Notes: generated by a model not told the origin, from the letters alone. A DNA stretch of 37,553 nucleotides from Desulfosudis oleivorans (GCA_020723305.1 DYJC01000031.1:1-37553), one strand, 5' to 3'. Positions 5,777 through 15,002 are shown, counted from the stretch's first letter. A program made the numbers and translations.

Positions 5777-8085
5777 TGAAACAGAATAGGTCACCAGATT
5801 TAAGCCCCCAAGTTCTTGGGCAACTTCTTCTCATGCAAACAATTATCTGCAGTTTACCCGATGAGACCTCGCTTTTCAGCTTTATCTGTCGGGGGCTGGC
5901 CGATTTTCCCGGTGTTGAACAGGTGAGATACTCAAGGAATAAAGAGGAAGGTCTGGCTGCTTCGGTAACTCGGTTCCCTATTCAAACCAATGATGCCAAT
6001 TATGGAGAGCTATTAATAACCGTTTCAGAGCCTGTTGCCTTTACGCCATACATTGAATACCTGAAAAATTTTTGTTTTATGGTGGCCATAATTCTTGATG
6101 AACGAATCAAAAAAAACAAGTATGAAGAACTTTGCACTAAACTGGATCAGCTTGTCCGGGAGCGGACAACATCGCTAACAAAAAGCGAGAAAAAATTCCG
6201 TTCAATCTTTGATGCATCCGCAGATGCAATAATAATTGCTGACAAAAATGGATCTGTTTTAGAGGTAAATAAAGCTGCTGAAATATTGTTTGGTTATCAG
6301 CATGATAAAATGATGCATATCAAACTTGCCGATTTAATGCCGGAAAGGTATCGCGCTGACCATCTCCGCGGCATGGAACATGTGGCTTCAACAGGAAAAA
6401 CGACATATCTCAACCGAGTTCTTGAATTCCATGGCCTTACTGAAGATGGGAAGGAATTTCCCCTGGAATTAAATGTCGCAACCTGGTTTGTTGACGAAAA
6501 GCAGTTTTTCAGCGGAATCATAAGAGATATTTCGTCTCGCAAGAAAGCGGAAGCAGAGTTAAGAGATTCCGAAGAGAAATTGAATATTATTTTTAACTCA
6601 ACAAATGATGGCATTTTGGTGGCAGATGCTGAAAGCAGGAAGTTTGTAACCGGGAACAAGGCAATTTGTGAAATGCTTGGTTACACTCTTGAAGAAATAA
6701 CCGAATTGGGTGTTGATGAGATTCATCCTGCTGAAAGCTTGACAGAGATCCATCATCAATTTGCCCGGCAGGTGAGAAAGGAAATTGATGTTTTTCACGA
6801 AGCCCCGGTGTTGAAAAAAGACAGATCTATTTTTTTTGCGGATATCAGTGCTACCCCAACTGAAATCGGCGGCAAAAAATGTTTGATCGGTCTGTTTCGT
6901 GATGTTACCGCAAGAAAGGAGATGGAAGAGAAGGTCCGCCAATCACAGAAAATGGAAGCTATTGGGACCCTTGCCGGTGGTATTGCACATGATTTTAACA
7001 ATATTTTGTCAGCTATTATCGGTTACAGTGAGATTATCCTTACAAAGGCATATTCAGACGACGAAATCTACCATTATGTTGAACAGGTTTTGCAGGCAGG
7101 CAATCGTGCCAAAGCGTTGGTACAACAGATACTGACATTCAGCCGTAAATCCATTGCCGAGATATTGCCTATTAAAATTCAACCGATTGTAAAAGAAGTC
7201 CTCAATCTTCTCAGATCAACATTGCCTACTACCATCGAGATCCGTCAGGAGATTGATGAAAATTGCGCCCCCATTAACGCAGATACTTCCCAGGTACATC
7301 AAATTATTATGAATCTATGCACAAATGCCTTCCACGCCATGGAGGAAACTGGTGGGACGCTAAGTGTTACTTTGAAAGAAGTTAATCTCAGCGTGAATGA
7401 ATCTGGCGCGTTACATCTGCAACCAGGCTATTATGCTAAACTTGATGTCCAGGATACAGGCACGGGCATAAAGGAAGATGTAATCAGTCACATTTTCGAT
7501 CCATACTTTACTACCAAGCAACAGGGTAAAGGCACCGGCCTTGGCTTGGCTGTTGTTTACGGTATTATTGAAAATTATGGCGGGAAGATCGTCTGTTCAA
7601 GCAGGTTTGGGACTGGCACTATATTTTCAGTGTTTATTAAAACTGTTGAGGCAACTCGTAAAAGCAAAGATGAGGTACAAACCACCATACTACCTTTAGG
7701 CAAAGAAAAGATACTCTTTATTGACGACGAGGAAGCGTTAGCTTTGCTAGGGGAAAAGATATTGGAATCACTTGGCTACTCGGTTTTTTCAATGACGAAC
7801 AGTTTACAAGCGCTTGAAACGTTCCGGGCGGATCCTTACCAGTATGATTTGATAATTACGGATCAGACAATGCCTCATCTACCAGGGTCAGAGCTGGCAA
7901 AGGAGATGATAAAGATTCGTCCGGATATTCCTATTATTGTTTGCACTGGATACAGCTCGATCATGAATGAAAAACAGGCGAATTCAATTGGGATTAAAGC
8001 TTTTCTCATGAAACCTGTCTCGAAAGAAGTGCTTGCGAAAGAGATAAGGAGGGTGCTGGATAGGAAATTTTCGCATGGAACTTAA
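5773..8085 (+). CDS. PAS-PAS hybrid histidine kinase with C-terminal receiver
   Basis: A 770-residue soluble hybrid kinase with no membrane segment apparent. The N-terminal about 115 residues look like a degenerate GAF-like domain. A short coiled coil (about 115-140) leads to PAS 1 (140-258, ending RDISSRKKAE) and PAS 2 (265-382, ending RDVTARKEME). HisKA follows with the phospho-accepting His406 in GIAHDFNNIL, the type that pairs with HATPase_c: N box NLCTNAFHAM (514-523), DTGTGI (561-566) and GTGLGL (587-592). The receiver (645-765) has acidic residues D651/D652, phosphoacceptor Asp697 in ITDQTMP and Lys747. There is no DNA-binding output, so a separate partner must exist. It is co-translated with the MEDS gene. 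The TTT transporter 290 bp downstream may be a target, but that is inference. Confidence 0.95.
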   Translation: MMKQNRSPDLSPQVLGQLLLMQTIICSLPDETSLFSFICRGLADFPGVEQVRYSRNKEEGLAASVTRFPIQTNDANYGELLITVSEPVAFTPYIEYLKNFCFMVAIILDERIKKNKYEELCTKLDQLVRERTTSLTKSEKKFRSIFDASADAIIIADKNGSVLEVNKAAEILFGYQHDKMMHIKLADLMPERYRADHLRGMEHVASTGKTTYLNRVLEFHGLTEDGKEFPLELNVATWFVDEKQFFSGIIRDISSRKKAEAELRDSEEKLNIIFNSTNDGILVADAESRKFVTGNKAICEMLGYTLEEITELGVDEIHPAESLTEIHHQFARQVRKEIDVFHEAPVLKKDRSIFFADISATPTEIGGKKCLIGLFRDVTARKEMEEKVRQSQKMEAIGTLAGGIAHDFNNILSAIIGYSEIILTKAYSDDEIYHYVEQVLQAGNRAKALVQQILTFSRKSIAEILPIKIQPIVKEVLNLLRSTLPTTIEIRQEIDENCAPINADTSQVHQIIMNLCTNAFHAMEETGGTLSVTLKEVNLSVNESGALHLQPGYYAKLDVQDTGTGIKEDVISHIFDPYFTTKQQGKGTGLGLAVVYGIIENYGGKIVCSSRFGTGTIFSVFIKTVEATRKSKDEVQTTILPLGKEKILFIDDEEALALLGEKILESLGYSVFSMTNSLQALETFRADPYQYDLIITDQTMPHLPGSELAKEMIKIRPDIPIIVCTGYSSIMNEKQANSIGIKAFLMKPVSKEVLAKEIRRVLDRKFSHGT

Positions 8086-8280
8086 TAAACATTCTTTTAA
8101 AGCTTTAGATACCAAAAAAGAACCTTAAAATTAGTTCGATGGTTATAAACGATAGACCTCAGGAACTATAGGGACATGACAAATTGTACAAAATATTTCG
8201 GATAACAACCAAAATCCGGTTTATAATACGGCAGGAGAACAATGAATGATTTTATAGCGAAGTCGTTCACTGTCTGAGGA

Positions 8281-8309
8281 TTGACAATTCAATGAATAAG
8301 AGATAAATT
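8281..8309 (+). promoter_or_regulatory. Promoter of the tctCBA operon
   Basis: TTGACA (8281-8286), a 17-bp spacer and TAAATT (8304-8309), 66 bp upstream of the tctC start. The spacing is optimal and the position good. The rest of the 8086-8374 gap shows no gene or clear terminator. Confidence 0.6.
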
Positions 8310-8374
8310 AAAAACCGCTTTATACATCTCACCAACCCAAAGAACGGTTCATCAAAGGATAAAGGAGGAGCGTC

Positions 8375-9352
8375 ATGATTGGTAGAATTTTTGTTAGCAC
8401 ACTTATGTGCCTGAGCTTGCTTATTGCTTCACAAGCGTTTGCCGAAGATTACCCATCCAAAGTAATTACCATGATCATTCCTTTTTCAGCAGGAGGGCCG
8501 ACGGATACCGTGGGCCGCCTGATCGGCAAAGCCATGGGCGAATCGATGAAAGCGCAAATTATTATTGAAAACGTTGCCGGAGCCGGAGGCACAATTGGGG
8601 CAGCCCGGGTGGCCCGATCGGATCCGGATGGCTATACTATTTTCTTGCACCATATAGGGCAAGCCACCGCCCCCGCCCTGTATCGCAAGCTGTCCTATGA
8701 TGTTTTTAAGGATTTCGAGCCTATCGGGCTGATAACCGACGTCCCTATGACCCTTGTGGCCAGGAAGGATTTTCCGCCCAATAACCTCCAGGAGCTGATC
8801 GCATATGTGAAAGCCAACAAGGATAAGGTTACTTACGCCAACGCCGGCCTGGGAGCGGCCTCGCACCTGAGCGGCATGCTTTTTATGTCCGCGATTGAGA
8901 CGGCTTTGACGACCATTCCGTACAAAGGTACTGGACCGGCCATGAACGACCTGATGGGCGGCCAGGTGGACTTTATGATTGATCAGACTACCAACACCAC
9001 CAGCCAGATCAAAGGAGGCAAAATCAAGGTTTACGGGGTGACCACAAAGACGCGGGTGCCCTCACTGCCGGACGTACCGACCATGCATGAAGCAGGACTG
9101 CCCAACTTTGAGGTCGCTGTATGGCATGCTCTATATGCACCGAAAGGCACGCCAAAGCCTATCATTGATAAACTGGTTAAGGCCCTGAAGGATGCTTTGA
9201 AGGATTCTAACGTCAAGCAGCGCTTCGCTGAATTAGGCACTGAACCGGTAGCAGATAATCGCGCGAATCCCGAGGCGCTGAGCACTCACCTCAAAGCCGA
9301 GGTGGACAAATGGGCGCCGATCATCAAAAAAGCAGGTGTTTACGCCGACTAA
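8375..9352 (+). CDS. tctC: Tripartite tricarboxylate transporter substrate-binding protein (TctC/Bug)
   Basis: A 325-residue periplasmic binding protein. Signal peptide residues 1-23 end in FAEDYPSK. The mature start YPSKVITMIIPFSAGGPTDT is the hallmark of the Bug/TctC family, followed by ENVAGAGGTIGA and DGYTI. Family members bind small carboxylates such as citrate, tricarballylate or aromatic acids, and the ligand cannot be read from sequence. GGAGG lies before the start. The small and large membrane subunits follow directly, so a complete transporter is encoded. It is a secondary, ion-driven uptake system. Confidence 0.95.
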   Translation: MIGRIFVSTLMCLSLLIASQAFAEDYPSKVITMIIPFSAGGPTDTVGRLIGKAMGESMKAQIIIENVAGAGGTIGAARVARSDPDGYTIFLHHIGQATAPALYRKLSYDVFKDFEPIGLITDVPMTLVARKDFPPNNLQELIAYVKANKDKVTYANAGLGAASHLSGMLFMSAIETALTTIPYKGTGPAMNDLMGGQVDFMIDQTTNTTSQIKGGKIKVYGVTTKTRVPSLPDVPTMHEAGLPNFEVAVWHALYAPKGTPKPIIDKLVKALKDALKDSNVKQRFAELGTEPVADNRANPEALSTHLKAEVDKWAPIIKKAGVYAD

Positions 9353-9365
9353 AAGGGAGGGAACG

Positions 9366-9833
9366 TTGGTCTCACCCATCCGAAGTAACAAAGATTTCCT
9401 GACCGGAATGATCTACGTTGCAATAGGGTCCGGGGCTGTTTTGATTGCCATCCTCGGTGATTATAAAATCGGGACGGCCGTCAAGATGGGCCCGGCTTAC
9501 TTCCCGCTGGTGCTTAGTTTTGTATTGATTTTCATCGGACTCATCTCCTTGATCCGATCGTTTATCAGGAGGGGAACCCCTATCGGCGCATTTACGGTAA
9601 GAGGACTCATGCTGGTCGTCATCCCGACAATTTTATTTGGCCTTCTGGTCCGAAGAGCTGGTCTGGTAGTAGTATTGCCCATGTTGGTAATAATCAGCTC
9701 CTTTGCCGGCCGCCAATTCAAGTGGGGCCCGGTTCTGACCCTGGCGGCCGGACTGACCGTCTTTTGCACGCTGGTGTTCCTGAAGGGTTTGGGTGTCCCG
9801 CTTCCGATATTGGGTTCGTGGTTCGGCGGTTAG
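9366..9833 (+). CDS. tctB: Tripartite tricarboxylate transporter small membrane subunit (TctB)
   Basis: About 155 residues with four hydrophobic segments, the normal layout of TctB. The motif KMGPAYFPLVLSFVLIFIGL near residue 45 is typical. I choose TTG at 9366 because GGGAGG (9355-9360) sits 5 bp upstream; an ATG at 9336 would overlap tctC and lacks a ribosome binding site. It works with the large subunit to move the substrate delivered by TctC. Confidence 0.9.
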   Translation: MVSPIRSNKDFLTGMIYVAIGSGAVLIAILGDYKIGTAVKMGPAYFPLVLSFVLIFIGLISLIRSFIRRGTPIGAFTVRGLMLVVIPTILFGLLVRRAGLVVVLPMLVIISSFAGRQFKWGPVLTLAAGLTVFCTLVFLKGLGVPLPILGSWFGG

Positions 9834-9870
9834 ATTTTGATCTTTATTATTTGAACCAAAAAGGAGGCGT

Positions 9871-11376
9871 ATGGAGCTGATTGCCAATCTCGGCCTGGGA
9901 CTGGGAGTTGCCTTAAGCCCGACCAACCTTTTGTATTGTCTGGCGGGCGTCTTTCTCGGCACCTTGATAGGGGTGCTGCCCGGACTGGGCCCGACCGCCA
10001 CCATTTCCATGCTGTTGCCCGTTACCTTTGTCTTGCCGCCGGTCTCAGCCCTGATCATGCTGGCGGGCATCTACTACGGATCCCAATACGGAGGCTCTAC
10101 CACCTCCATACTGGTCAATCTACCGGGCGAAGCGGCCTCTGTGGTCACCACACTGGACGGCTATCAAATGGCGCTTCAAGGGCGCGCCGGTGTAGCCCTG
10201 GCTACCTCGGCCATCGCTTCTTTTTTTGCAGGCACGGTCGCGACCCTGTTGCTCGCCCTGTTCGCTCCGCCCCTCGCGGAGATAGCGCTCAAGTTCGGGC
10301 CAGCCGATTATTTCTCGCTCATGGTTCTGGGTTTAGTTGCATCGGTAGTGCTAGCCCATGGATCGCTGCTGCACGCCATCGGCATGGTTATTCTCGGCCT
10401 GTTATTGGGATTGGTCGGTTCGGATGTAACATCAGGCGGGCAGCGGTTTACGTTTGACCTGCCCCAACTGGCCGATGGTATTGGTTTTGTAGTGGTGGCG
10501 ATGGGCATGTTCGGCCTGGCCGAGATTATTCGGAACCTGGAGCCGGGTGGGGACCGCTCTGGCCTTGTAACTAGTAAAATCACCAATCTGATGCCGACCC
10601 GGGAAGATTGGAAACGCATGGTCCGGCCAATCCTCCGAGGAACCGCTTTAGGCTCGGCCCTGGGCATCCTGCCGGGCAGCGGCTCCATCCTGGGCTCCTT
10701 TGCGGCCTATTCGCTGGAAAAGAAAATCTCAAAAAATTCCAAGGAGTTCGGAAGTGGCGCCATCGAAGGAGTTGCCGCCCCCGAAGCGGCCAATAACGCC
10801 GGAGCCCAAACCTCGTTTATCCCGATGCTGACTTTAGGCATCCCATCCAACCCGGTGATGGCTCTCATGGTCGGGGCGATGATCATCCAGGGCATTCAGC
10901 CGGGGCCAATGGTAATCACCGAGCAACCGTCCCTGTTCTGGGGAATCATCGTTTCCATGTGGATCGGCAACCTTTTTCTGGTCATTCTCAATCTGCCGAT
11001 GATCGGGCTCTGGGTGCGCATTATCATGGTGCCCTACCGGTTCCTCTACCCGGCTATCCTGGGCTTCTGTGCCATTGGTGTGTTCAGCCTGAACAACAAC
11101 GAGTTTGATATCTTCCTCATGGCCCTGTTCGGCCTGCTGGGGTATGTCTTCATCAAGCTCGATTGTGAACCGGCGCCGATGCTGCTGGCCTTTATTCTCG
11201 GCCCGTTAATGGAAGAGTACCTGCGCAGGGCCATGCTCATATCCCGTGGCGACCCGATGGTTTTCCTGCGGCGGCCGATCAGCGCTACATTGCTGGCCAT
11301 ATCCCTGCTGGCCATGCTTTTGGTTTTTATCCCGGCCTTTTCAAAAACCAGGGAGGAAGCCTTTGTAGAGGAGTGA
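9871..11376 (+). CDS. tctA: Tripartite tricarboxylate transporter large permease (TctA)
   Basis: A 501-residue permease with about 12 membrane segments, the usual TctA length. Family signatures are GVLPGLGPTATISMLLPVTF (about 34-53), the YYGSQYGGSTTSILVNLPGE block (70-90), its second-half counterpart LGILPGSGSILGSF, and GVAAPEAANNAGAQTSFIPM with LGIPSNPVMALM. The start follows AAAGGAGG. It is the last gene of the tctCBA operon; the universal stress gene 78 bp downstream may be a separate unit. Confidence 0.95.
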   Translation: MELIANLGLGLGVALSPTNLLYCLAGVFLGTLIGVLPGLGPTATISMLLPVTFVLPPVSALIMLAGIYYGSQYGGSTTSILVNLPGEAASVVTTLDGYQMALQGRAGVALATSAIASFFAGTVATLLLALFAPPLAEIALKFGPADYFSLMVLGLVASVVLAHGSLLHAIGMVILGLLLGLVGSDVTSGGQRFTFDLPQLADGIGFVVVAMGMFGLAEIIRNLEPGGDRSGLVTSKITNLMPTREDWKRMVRPILRGTALGSALGILPGSGSILGSFAAYSLEKKISKNSKEFGSGAIEGVAAPEAANNAGAQTSFIPMLTLGIPSNPVMALMVGAMIIQGIQPGPMVITEQPSLFWGIIVSMWIGNLFLVILNLPMIGLWVRIIMVPYRFLYPAILGFCAIGVFSLNNNEFDIFLMALFGLLGYVFIKLDCEPAPMLLAFILGPLMEEYLRRAMLISRGDPMVFLRRPISATLLAISLLAMLLVFIPAFSKTREEAFVEE

Positions 11377-11454
11377 TGAAAAAACATGTAAGAGTAGAGA
11401 TCATATTGTGAATTCTTCAGGTCGATAAGTCCACATAAGATAGGAGTTTAAACG

Positions 11455-11985
11455 ATGATTCAGGCACAAGATATCAATATCAAAAAAATCCTGTATGCAA
11501 CAGATTTATCGGAAAGTGCTCGTTATGTATTTGCCTATGCGGTAAATCTTGCTGTAAAATATTCTGCAAGCATAACAATACTGCATGTGGTACACGAAGT
11601 CCCTTCATTTACGGACAGGAGTGTGGCCAATTATATAGAGGCCGATATATGGGCGCAGATAAAAAAGCGCCATTTGGAAGACGCCCGTAAAGTCCTTATT
11701 GATAAAAGGAAAGAGCATTTAGCCATTAAGGAAATGCTGGATCAATTTGCCGAAAAAGTTCAGAGTGCCGACGAAGCATCTAAATTTGATTTCGACGAAG
11801 TTTTAGTAGAAATCGGAAATCCGGTTGAGGTAATACTTGAAGTGGCGGATAACCGGAATTGCGACATTATCGTAATTGGGAAAACAGGACAGGGCTTTAT
11901 AGAGGCCGCATTAATGGGCAGCACAGCCGCACGTGTGGTCCGAAGGTCTAAAAAACCGGTTCTGGTGATCAGAAATCCTGATTGA
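11455..11985 (+). CDS. Universal stress protein (UspA family)
   Basis: A 176-residue single-domain Usp protein. The first strand ILYATDLSESARYVFAYAVNLA opens the fold. The ATP-binding signature appears as VIGKTGQGFIEAALMGSTAARVVRRSKKPVLVI, which matches G-2x-G-9x-G(S/T), so it is probably an ATP-binding member. An insert at about residues 55-110 makes it longer than the common 140-150 residues. The start follows ATAGGAG. Such proteins often sit near transporters. Its role here is unknown. Confidence 0.93.
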   Translation: MIQAQDINIKKILYATDLSESARYVFAYAVNLAVKYSASITILHVVHEVPSFTDRSVANYIEADIWAQIKKRHLEDARKVLIDKRKEHLAIKEMLDQFAEKVQSADEASKFDFDEVLVEIGNPVEVILEVADNRNCDIIVIGKTGQGFIEAALMGSTAARVVRRSKKPVLVIRNPD

Positions 11986-12353
11986 ACCGAAACAGCGAGC
12001 GAAATCCCCTGTGCCTGCACATTTAGAAACACTCGAGATGATTTGGAAAGAACGCTATGAACGGTAATATAGATTCGGCGCTCCTGGATTAAAAATATCG
12101 TTTGTCGATACCTGGATTCCGGGTCTCCGCTTCACTCCGCCAGGAATGACGGAGTTTATTTCAATTCAGCGATCAAAAACTTGAGCATCTGGTATAGGGT
12201 TCATTTTTTCGCAAAAAAACAAAAAATTTTCGTCCATACTCAAGATCGTTGTCCCTCCTTGTGATAGGATCGGATCATCAACGGGATGAACGCTATTGTT
12301 CAGCAAGCATGATAACCCCGGATAATCTGTTTCGCAAACAATAAGGAGGCAAC
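11986..12353. other. Intergenic: dispersed repeat piece and leader copy C
   Basis: No gene is visible between the stress protein and the SRPBCC gene. Positions 12111-12152 carry a CCTGGATTCCGG ... CAGGAATGACGG segment of the dispersed palindrome family, and leader copy C fills the right part. No clear terminator follows the stress protein gene. Confidence 0.6.
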
Positions 12354-12396
12354 ATGATCACAAATAAAACCATTACCTATCCACCGGCAATTGAGA
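12184..12396 (+). repeat. Leader repeat copy C (intact locus)
   Basis: Third leader copy, attached to an intact gene. It has the dyad TTTTTTCGCAAAAAA (12204-12218), conserved blocks TTTTCGTCCATACTCAAGAT and GATAGGATCGGATCATCAA, the dyad TGTTT-CGC-AAACA (12328-12340) and the ribosome binding site AAGGAGG (12343-12349). TAGGAT in the middle is -10-like but has no good -35, as expected of an activator-dependent promoter. Confidence 0.88.
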
Positions 12397-12872
12397 ATAA
12401 GCGCATTGAAGCGATCGTCACAAGAGAAATCAAGGCATCTCCGGGTAAAATCTTTCCATTGGCATGCCCGGTTGAGGAGTTGAGATGGATACCGAATTGG
12501 GAATATGAATTGATGTATTCAAAAAGCGGCGTGAATGAAACCAATTGTATTTTCAATGAAGAACAATCCGGCCCCCATTTTTTTGAAAAACCATTGACAA
12601 CCACCTGGGTGACGGCCGTCCATGATCCGGACAATTACCGAATTGTATTCCATTTGAATCTTTCCGGAAAAGCTGTGATCAATCTGAAGGTGGAATTCCG
12701 TGAAGTGGGAAAAGAGGTTTCGAGCTGCACCTGGCATATGATTTTCACGGCTCTGGATAAAGAAGCCAATTCAATGGAAACTGAAACCATACAGGTGAAA
12801 ATGGAACTGGTGATGAATTTTCTGTCGGAAGCGTTGAAACATTATTGTGAGACCGGTGAGATGCTGAAATAG
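12354..12872 (+). CDS. SRPBCC-like (START/polyketide-cyclase fold) protein
   Basis: A 172-residue cytoplasmic protein without signal peptide. The pattern of an N-terminal strand (IEAIVTREIKASPGKIFPLA), a CPVEELRWIPNWEYELMY segment, alternating strands and a long C-terminal helix (QVKMELVMNFLSEALKHYC) fits the SRPBCC helix-grip fold, which binds hydrophobic ligands. The exact function is unknown. It is the only intact gene behind the triplicated leader. A copy of its first 14 codons survives at 2253, next to the AraC gene, so an AraC-type regulator plus this gene was probably the original pair. The start is fixed by AAGGAGG 5 bp upstream. Confidence 0.7.
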   Translation: MITNKTITYPPAIENKRIEAIVTREIKASPGKIFPLACPVEELRWIPNWEYELMYSKSGVNETNCIFNEEQSGPHFFEKPLTTTWVTAVHDPDNYRIVFHLNLSGKAVINLKVEFREVGKEVSSCTWHMIFTALDKEANSMETETIQVKMELVMNFLSEALKHYCETGEMLK

Positions 12873-12910
12873 CCCCAAACACCTCTCTGTATTTTGCGTG
12901 GTTATTGCCA

Positions 12911-12939
12911 TTGACACATAAAACCCCTTCCTGTATGTT
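12911..12939 (+). promoter_or_regulatory. Shared promoter module, copy 2 (PIG-L gene)
   Basis: TTGACA (12911-12916), a 17-bp spacer and TATGTT (12934-12939), followed by AAAAAAGCAACATTTTATC, close to the downstream bases of the 17563 copy. It lies about 140 bp before the PIG-L gene. Confidence 0.7.
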
Positions 12940-13078
12940 CACCGCGAAAAAAGCAACATTTTATCAGGAAGCGGGGTAATCAAAAACTGTTGAATAATCA
13001 AAGATTATGCTTCAGTGCGAACATCCCGATGACAGTATATTTCATTTTTTTTTTAAGAATTCGGACGGCCAATAAGTA

Positions 13079-14422
13079 TTGCTTATAAGATTTCCCAACT
13101 ATGTTTTCTTGCTGATCCTGCTGGCCGGCAGCCTGCTGACTGCCGGAATGTACCCGCCTGCATACGCTAAACCCCTCCATGACTTGCAGATCGTCGCACA
13201 CGAAGATGACGACCTTATTTTCATGAACCCGGACATTCAGAAGAGTATTAACAATGGCCATTATGTCCGAACCGTGTTCATGACAGCGGGAAACCTTCAG
13301 AAGGACGGCGCGGATGTCGGCTATTGGCATGGACGAGAGCTGGGCGAATTGACTGCCTATGCCACCATGGCAGGAAAGATTACGGAAACGTTATGCGCCG
13401 CAACAAAGCCTTCGGAGAAAAAGATTAAATCATACTATCTTTTCAGAACAATCTTTCTTCCGAATCATTCCGGAGTGATCGATCTTTACACGCTCAAGAA
13501 TACAAAACTTCCAGACCAGGTAACGCTTACGTTCCTAAGACTTTCCGGAAGCAGCCGTTCCGCAAGGATATGGCCGCTTGAACATTTTTGGAATGGTCGC
13601 CCGGATCAGATAACTACCGTAGGCGACATCGGTGGGTCCCGGAGGTCTTATACCCTGGATCAATTGATCACCCTCCTGACCGGTATCATGCAGGATTATC
13701 GGCCGGACCGCATCCGAACTCATGAAAGCACCGGGATCTACTATTTCGATCACACCGATCATCTTCACACCGGACGGCTGACACTGGAGGCTTACCGGCG
13801 TTATATCCGGACGAACCCGCATTCCGGCCTCCTCATGTACCGGGGTTACAACGTCTACTACCTGCATGATTACCCGATGCTGCAAGAGAAACAGAACGTA
13901 ACCGGTGCACTGTTTGATGCCAAGAAGAAAGTGCTGAACAATTATTGCGTGTTCGATCACGTGACCGGCGGTAATGCTGACCGGTATATGGCAGGTTGGG
14001 GTGCGCGAAGTTATTCACTTTCTGCTGTCACAGACCCAAAGAGCATTCTCTGGTACGTTCTGAATTGTCTCGAGGTTGCGGAAAACGGCACTACCGTTCG
14101 GGCCAAGCAATCCAAGGACTCTATGCGGCAGCAATGGCAAACAGACGGAACCGGCAGATTGTCCTGCGGAGGCAAGTGCCTTGGAATTGCCGAAGATGGA
14201 GTCACCGTGCAGATGGTTTCTTGTGACAAGGCAACCGCCTGGATCATACTTGACAACGGTGTGGTTGTCGGTGACAGGAGCAAGGTTTTAAACAGGGGGG
14301 AAAAAGGGATAGCGGTAAAGGATTATTACAACTACACGCAGTGTAAAGAAAAAGCCGGCATAGGCGTAAAAGGAGGTCTTGCTGAACCTGACCGAAAAAA
14401 GCCTGCTGATTCCTTAAAATGA
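13079..14422 (+). CDS. Secreted PIG-L/LmbE-type deacetylase with ricin-like C-terminal domain
   Basis: A 447-residue exported enzyme. Signal peptide residues 1-30 end in AYA. The PIG-L zinc motif is QIVAHEDDDLIF (His41, Asp43/Asp44), a variant of AHPDDE, and the second metal-site motif is FDHTDHLHTG (His225, His228). PIG-L enzymes remove acetyl groups from N-acetylglucosamine-type sugars. Residues about 325-400 have ricin B-type repeats (CLEVAENG..., then QQW; CLGIAEDGVTVQMVSCD...AW), suggesting carbohydrate binding. The substrate could be an extracellular glycan or peptidoglycan-derived sugar. The start must be TTG at 13079, because a stop lies two codons upstream and a later start would lose the signal peptide; no strong ribosome binding site is seen. 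The shared promoter module lies upstream. Confidence 0.85.
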   Translation: MLIRFPNYVFLLILLAGSLLTAGMYPPAYAKPLHDLQIVAHEDDDLIFMNPDIQKSINNGHYVRTVFMTAGNLQKDGADVGYWHGRELGELTAYATMAGKITETLCAATKPSEKKIKSYYLFRTIFLPNHSGVIDLYTLKNTKLPDQVTLTFLRLSGSSRSARIWPLEHFWNGRPDQITTVGDIGGSRRSYTLDQLITLLTGIMQDYRPDRIRTHESTGIYYFDHTDHLHTGRLTLEAYRRYIRTNPHSGLLMYRGYNVYYLHDYPMLQEKQNVTGALFDAKKKVLNNYCVFDHVTGGNADRYMAGWGARSYSLSAVTDPKSILWYVLNCLEVAENGTTVRAKQSKDSMRQQWQTDGTGRLSCGGKCLGIAEDGVTVQMVSCDKATAWIILDNGVVVGDRSKVLNRGEKGIAVKDYYNYTQCKEKAGIGVKGGLAEPDRKKPADSLK

Positions 14423-14558
14423 ATATTCCTTGGATTTGATCGGCTTGAGCGACTCCTTTTGCTGCACGACCGTGGATGCCTCTTTGTCAAATGGATTCTT
14501 TCTGACCGCAAGATGACAACAGATAGGATTGATTTTTTCTTTCGCGCCTATTTGATGC

Positions 14559-15002
14559 TCATTCGTTGTGATCCTTCCGCAGCCGGCTGAAAAGCACCCG
14601 CAAATATCGCAGGCTGGAAAGGATCAGCGCCATTCCAATGCTGATATAGATGACGGATAAATACGGCTTTGGAACCGATGAATGCCTCAGCCGGACTCCC
14701 ATGGCAATCATAACAGCCACCATGACATAGCTTTTCCAGGTCATGAAGGAGAATATGCATTTTTTCCCCTGCATTGGCAGTATACGACCCAGATTTTGAT
14801 CCACAATCCGCAGAAATCCAAAATGGTGGATCACCAGGGCTGCAATCGTACCGACCAGAGCAAACCACCAGGAACCATGAACCTGACCATCCTTCAACCA
14901 GGTATAGGACAGAAGCAGCATCATCGTACCGACACCGATCCACATAAAACCGGCCAGAAATATCAAGATGCGCTTGTCCACTGCGGGAGTAATCTTGCTC
15001 AT
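14559..15002 (-). CDS. Small integral membrane protein, unknown function
   Basis: A 147-residue protein with four predicted membrane segments (about 12-32, 43-60, 87-103, 115-135) and a basic C-terminus (RLRKDHNE). I do not recognise the family. The start follows AAAGGA. Its upstream region contains a possible shared promoter module (15076-15104) and the perfect dyad at 15050-15068. It converges with the PIG-L gene, with a 136-bp gap that shows no clear terminator. Confidence 0.75.
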   Translation of the reverse strand: MSKITPAVDKRILIFLAGFMWIGVGTMMLLLSYTWLKDGQVHGSWWFALVGTIAALVIHHFGFLRIVDQNLGRILPMQGKKCIFSFMTWKSYVMVAVMIAMGVRLRHSSVPKPYLSVIYISIGMALILSSLRYLRVLFSRLRKDHNE

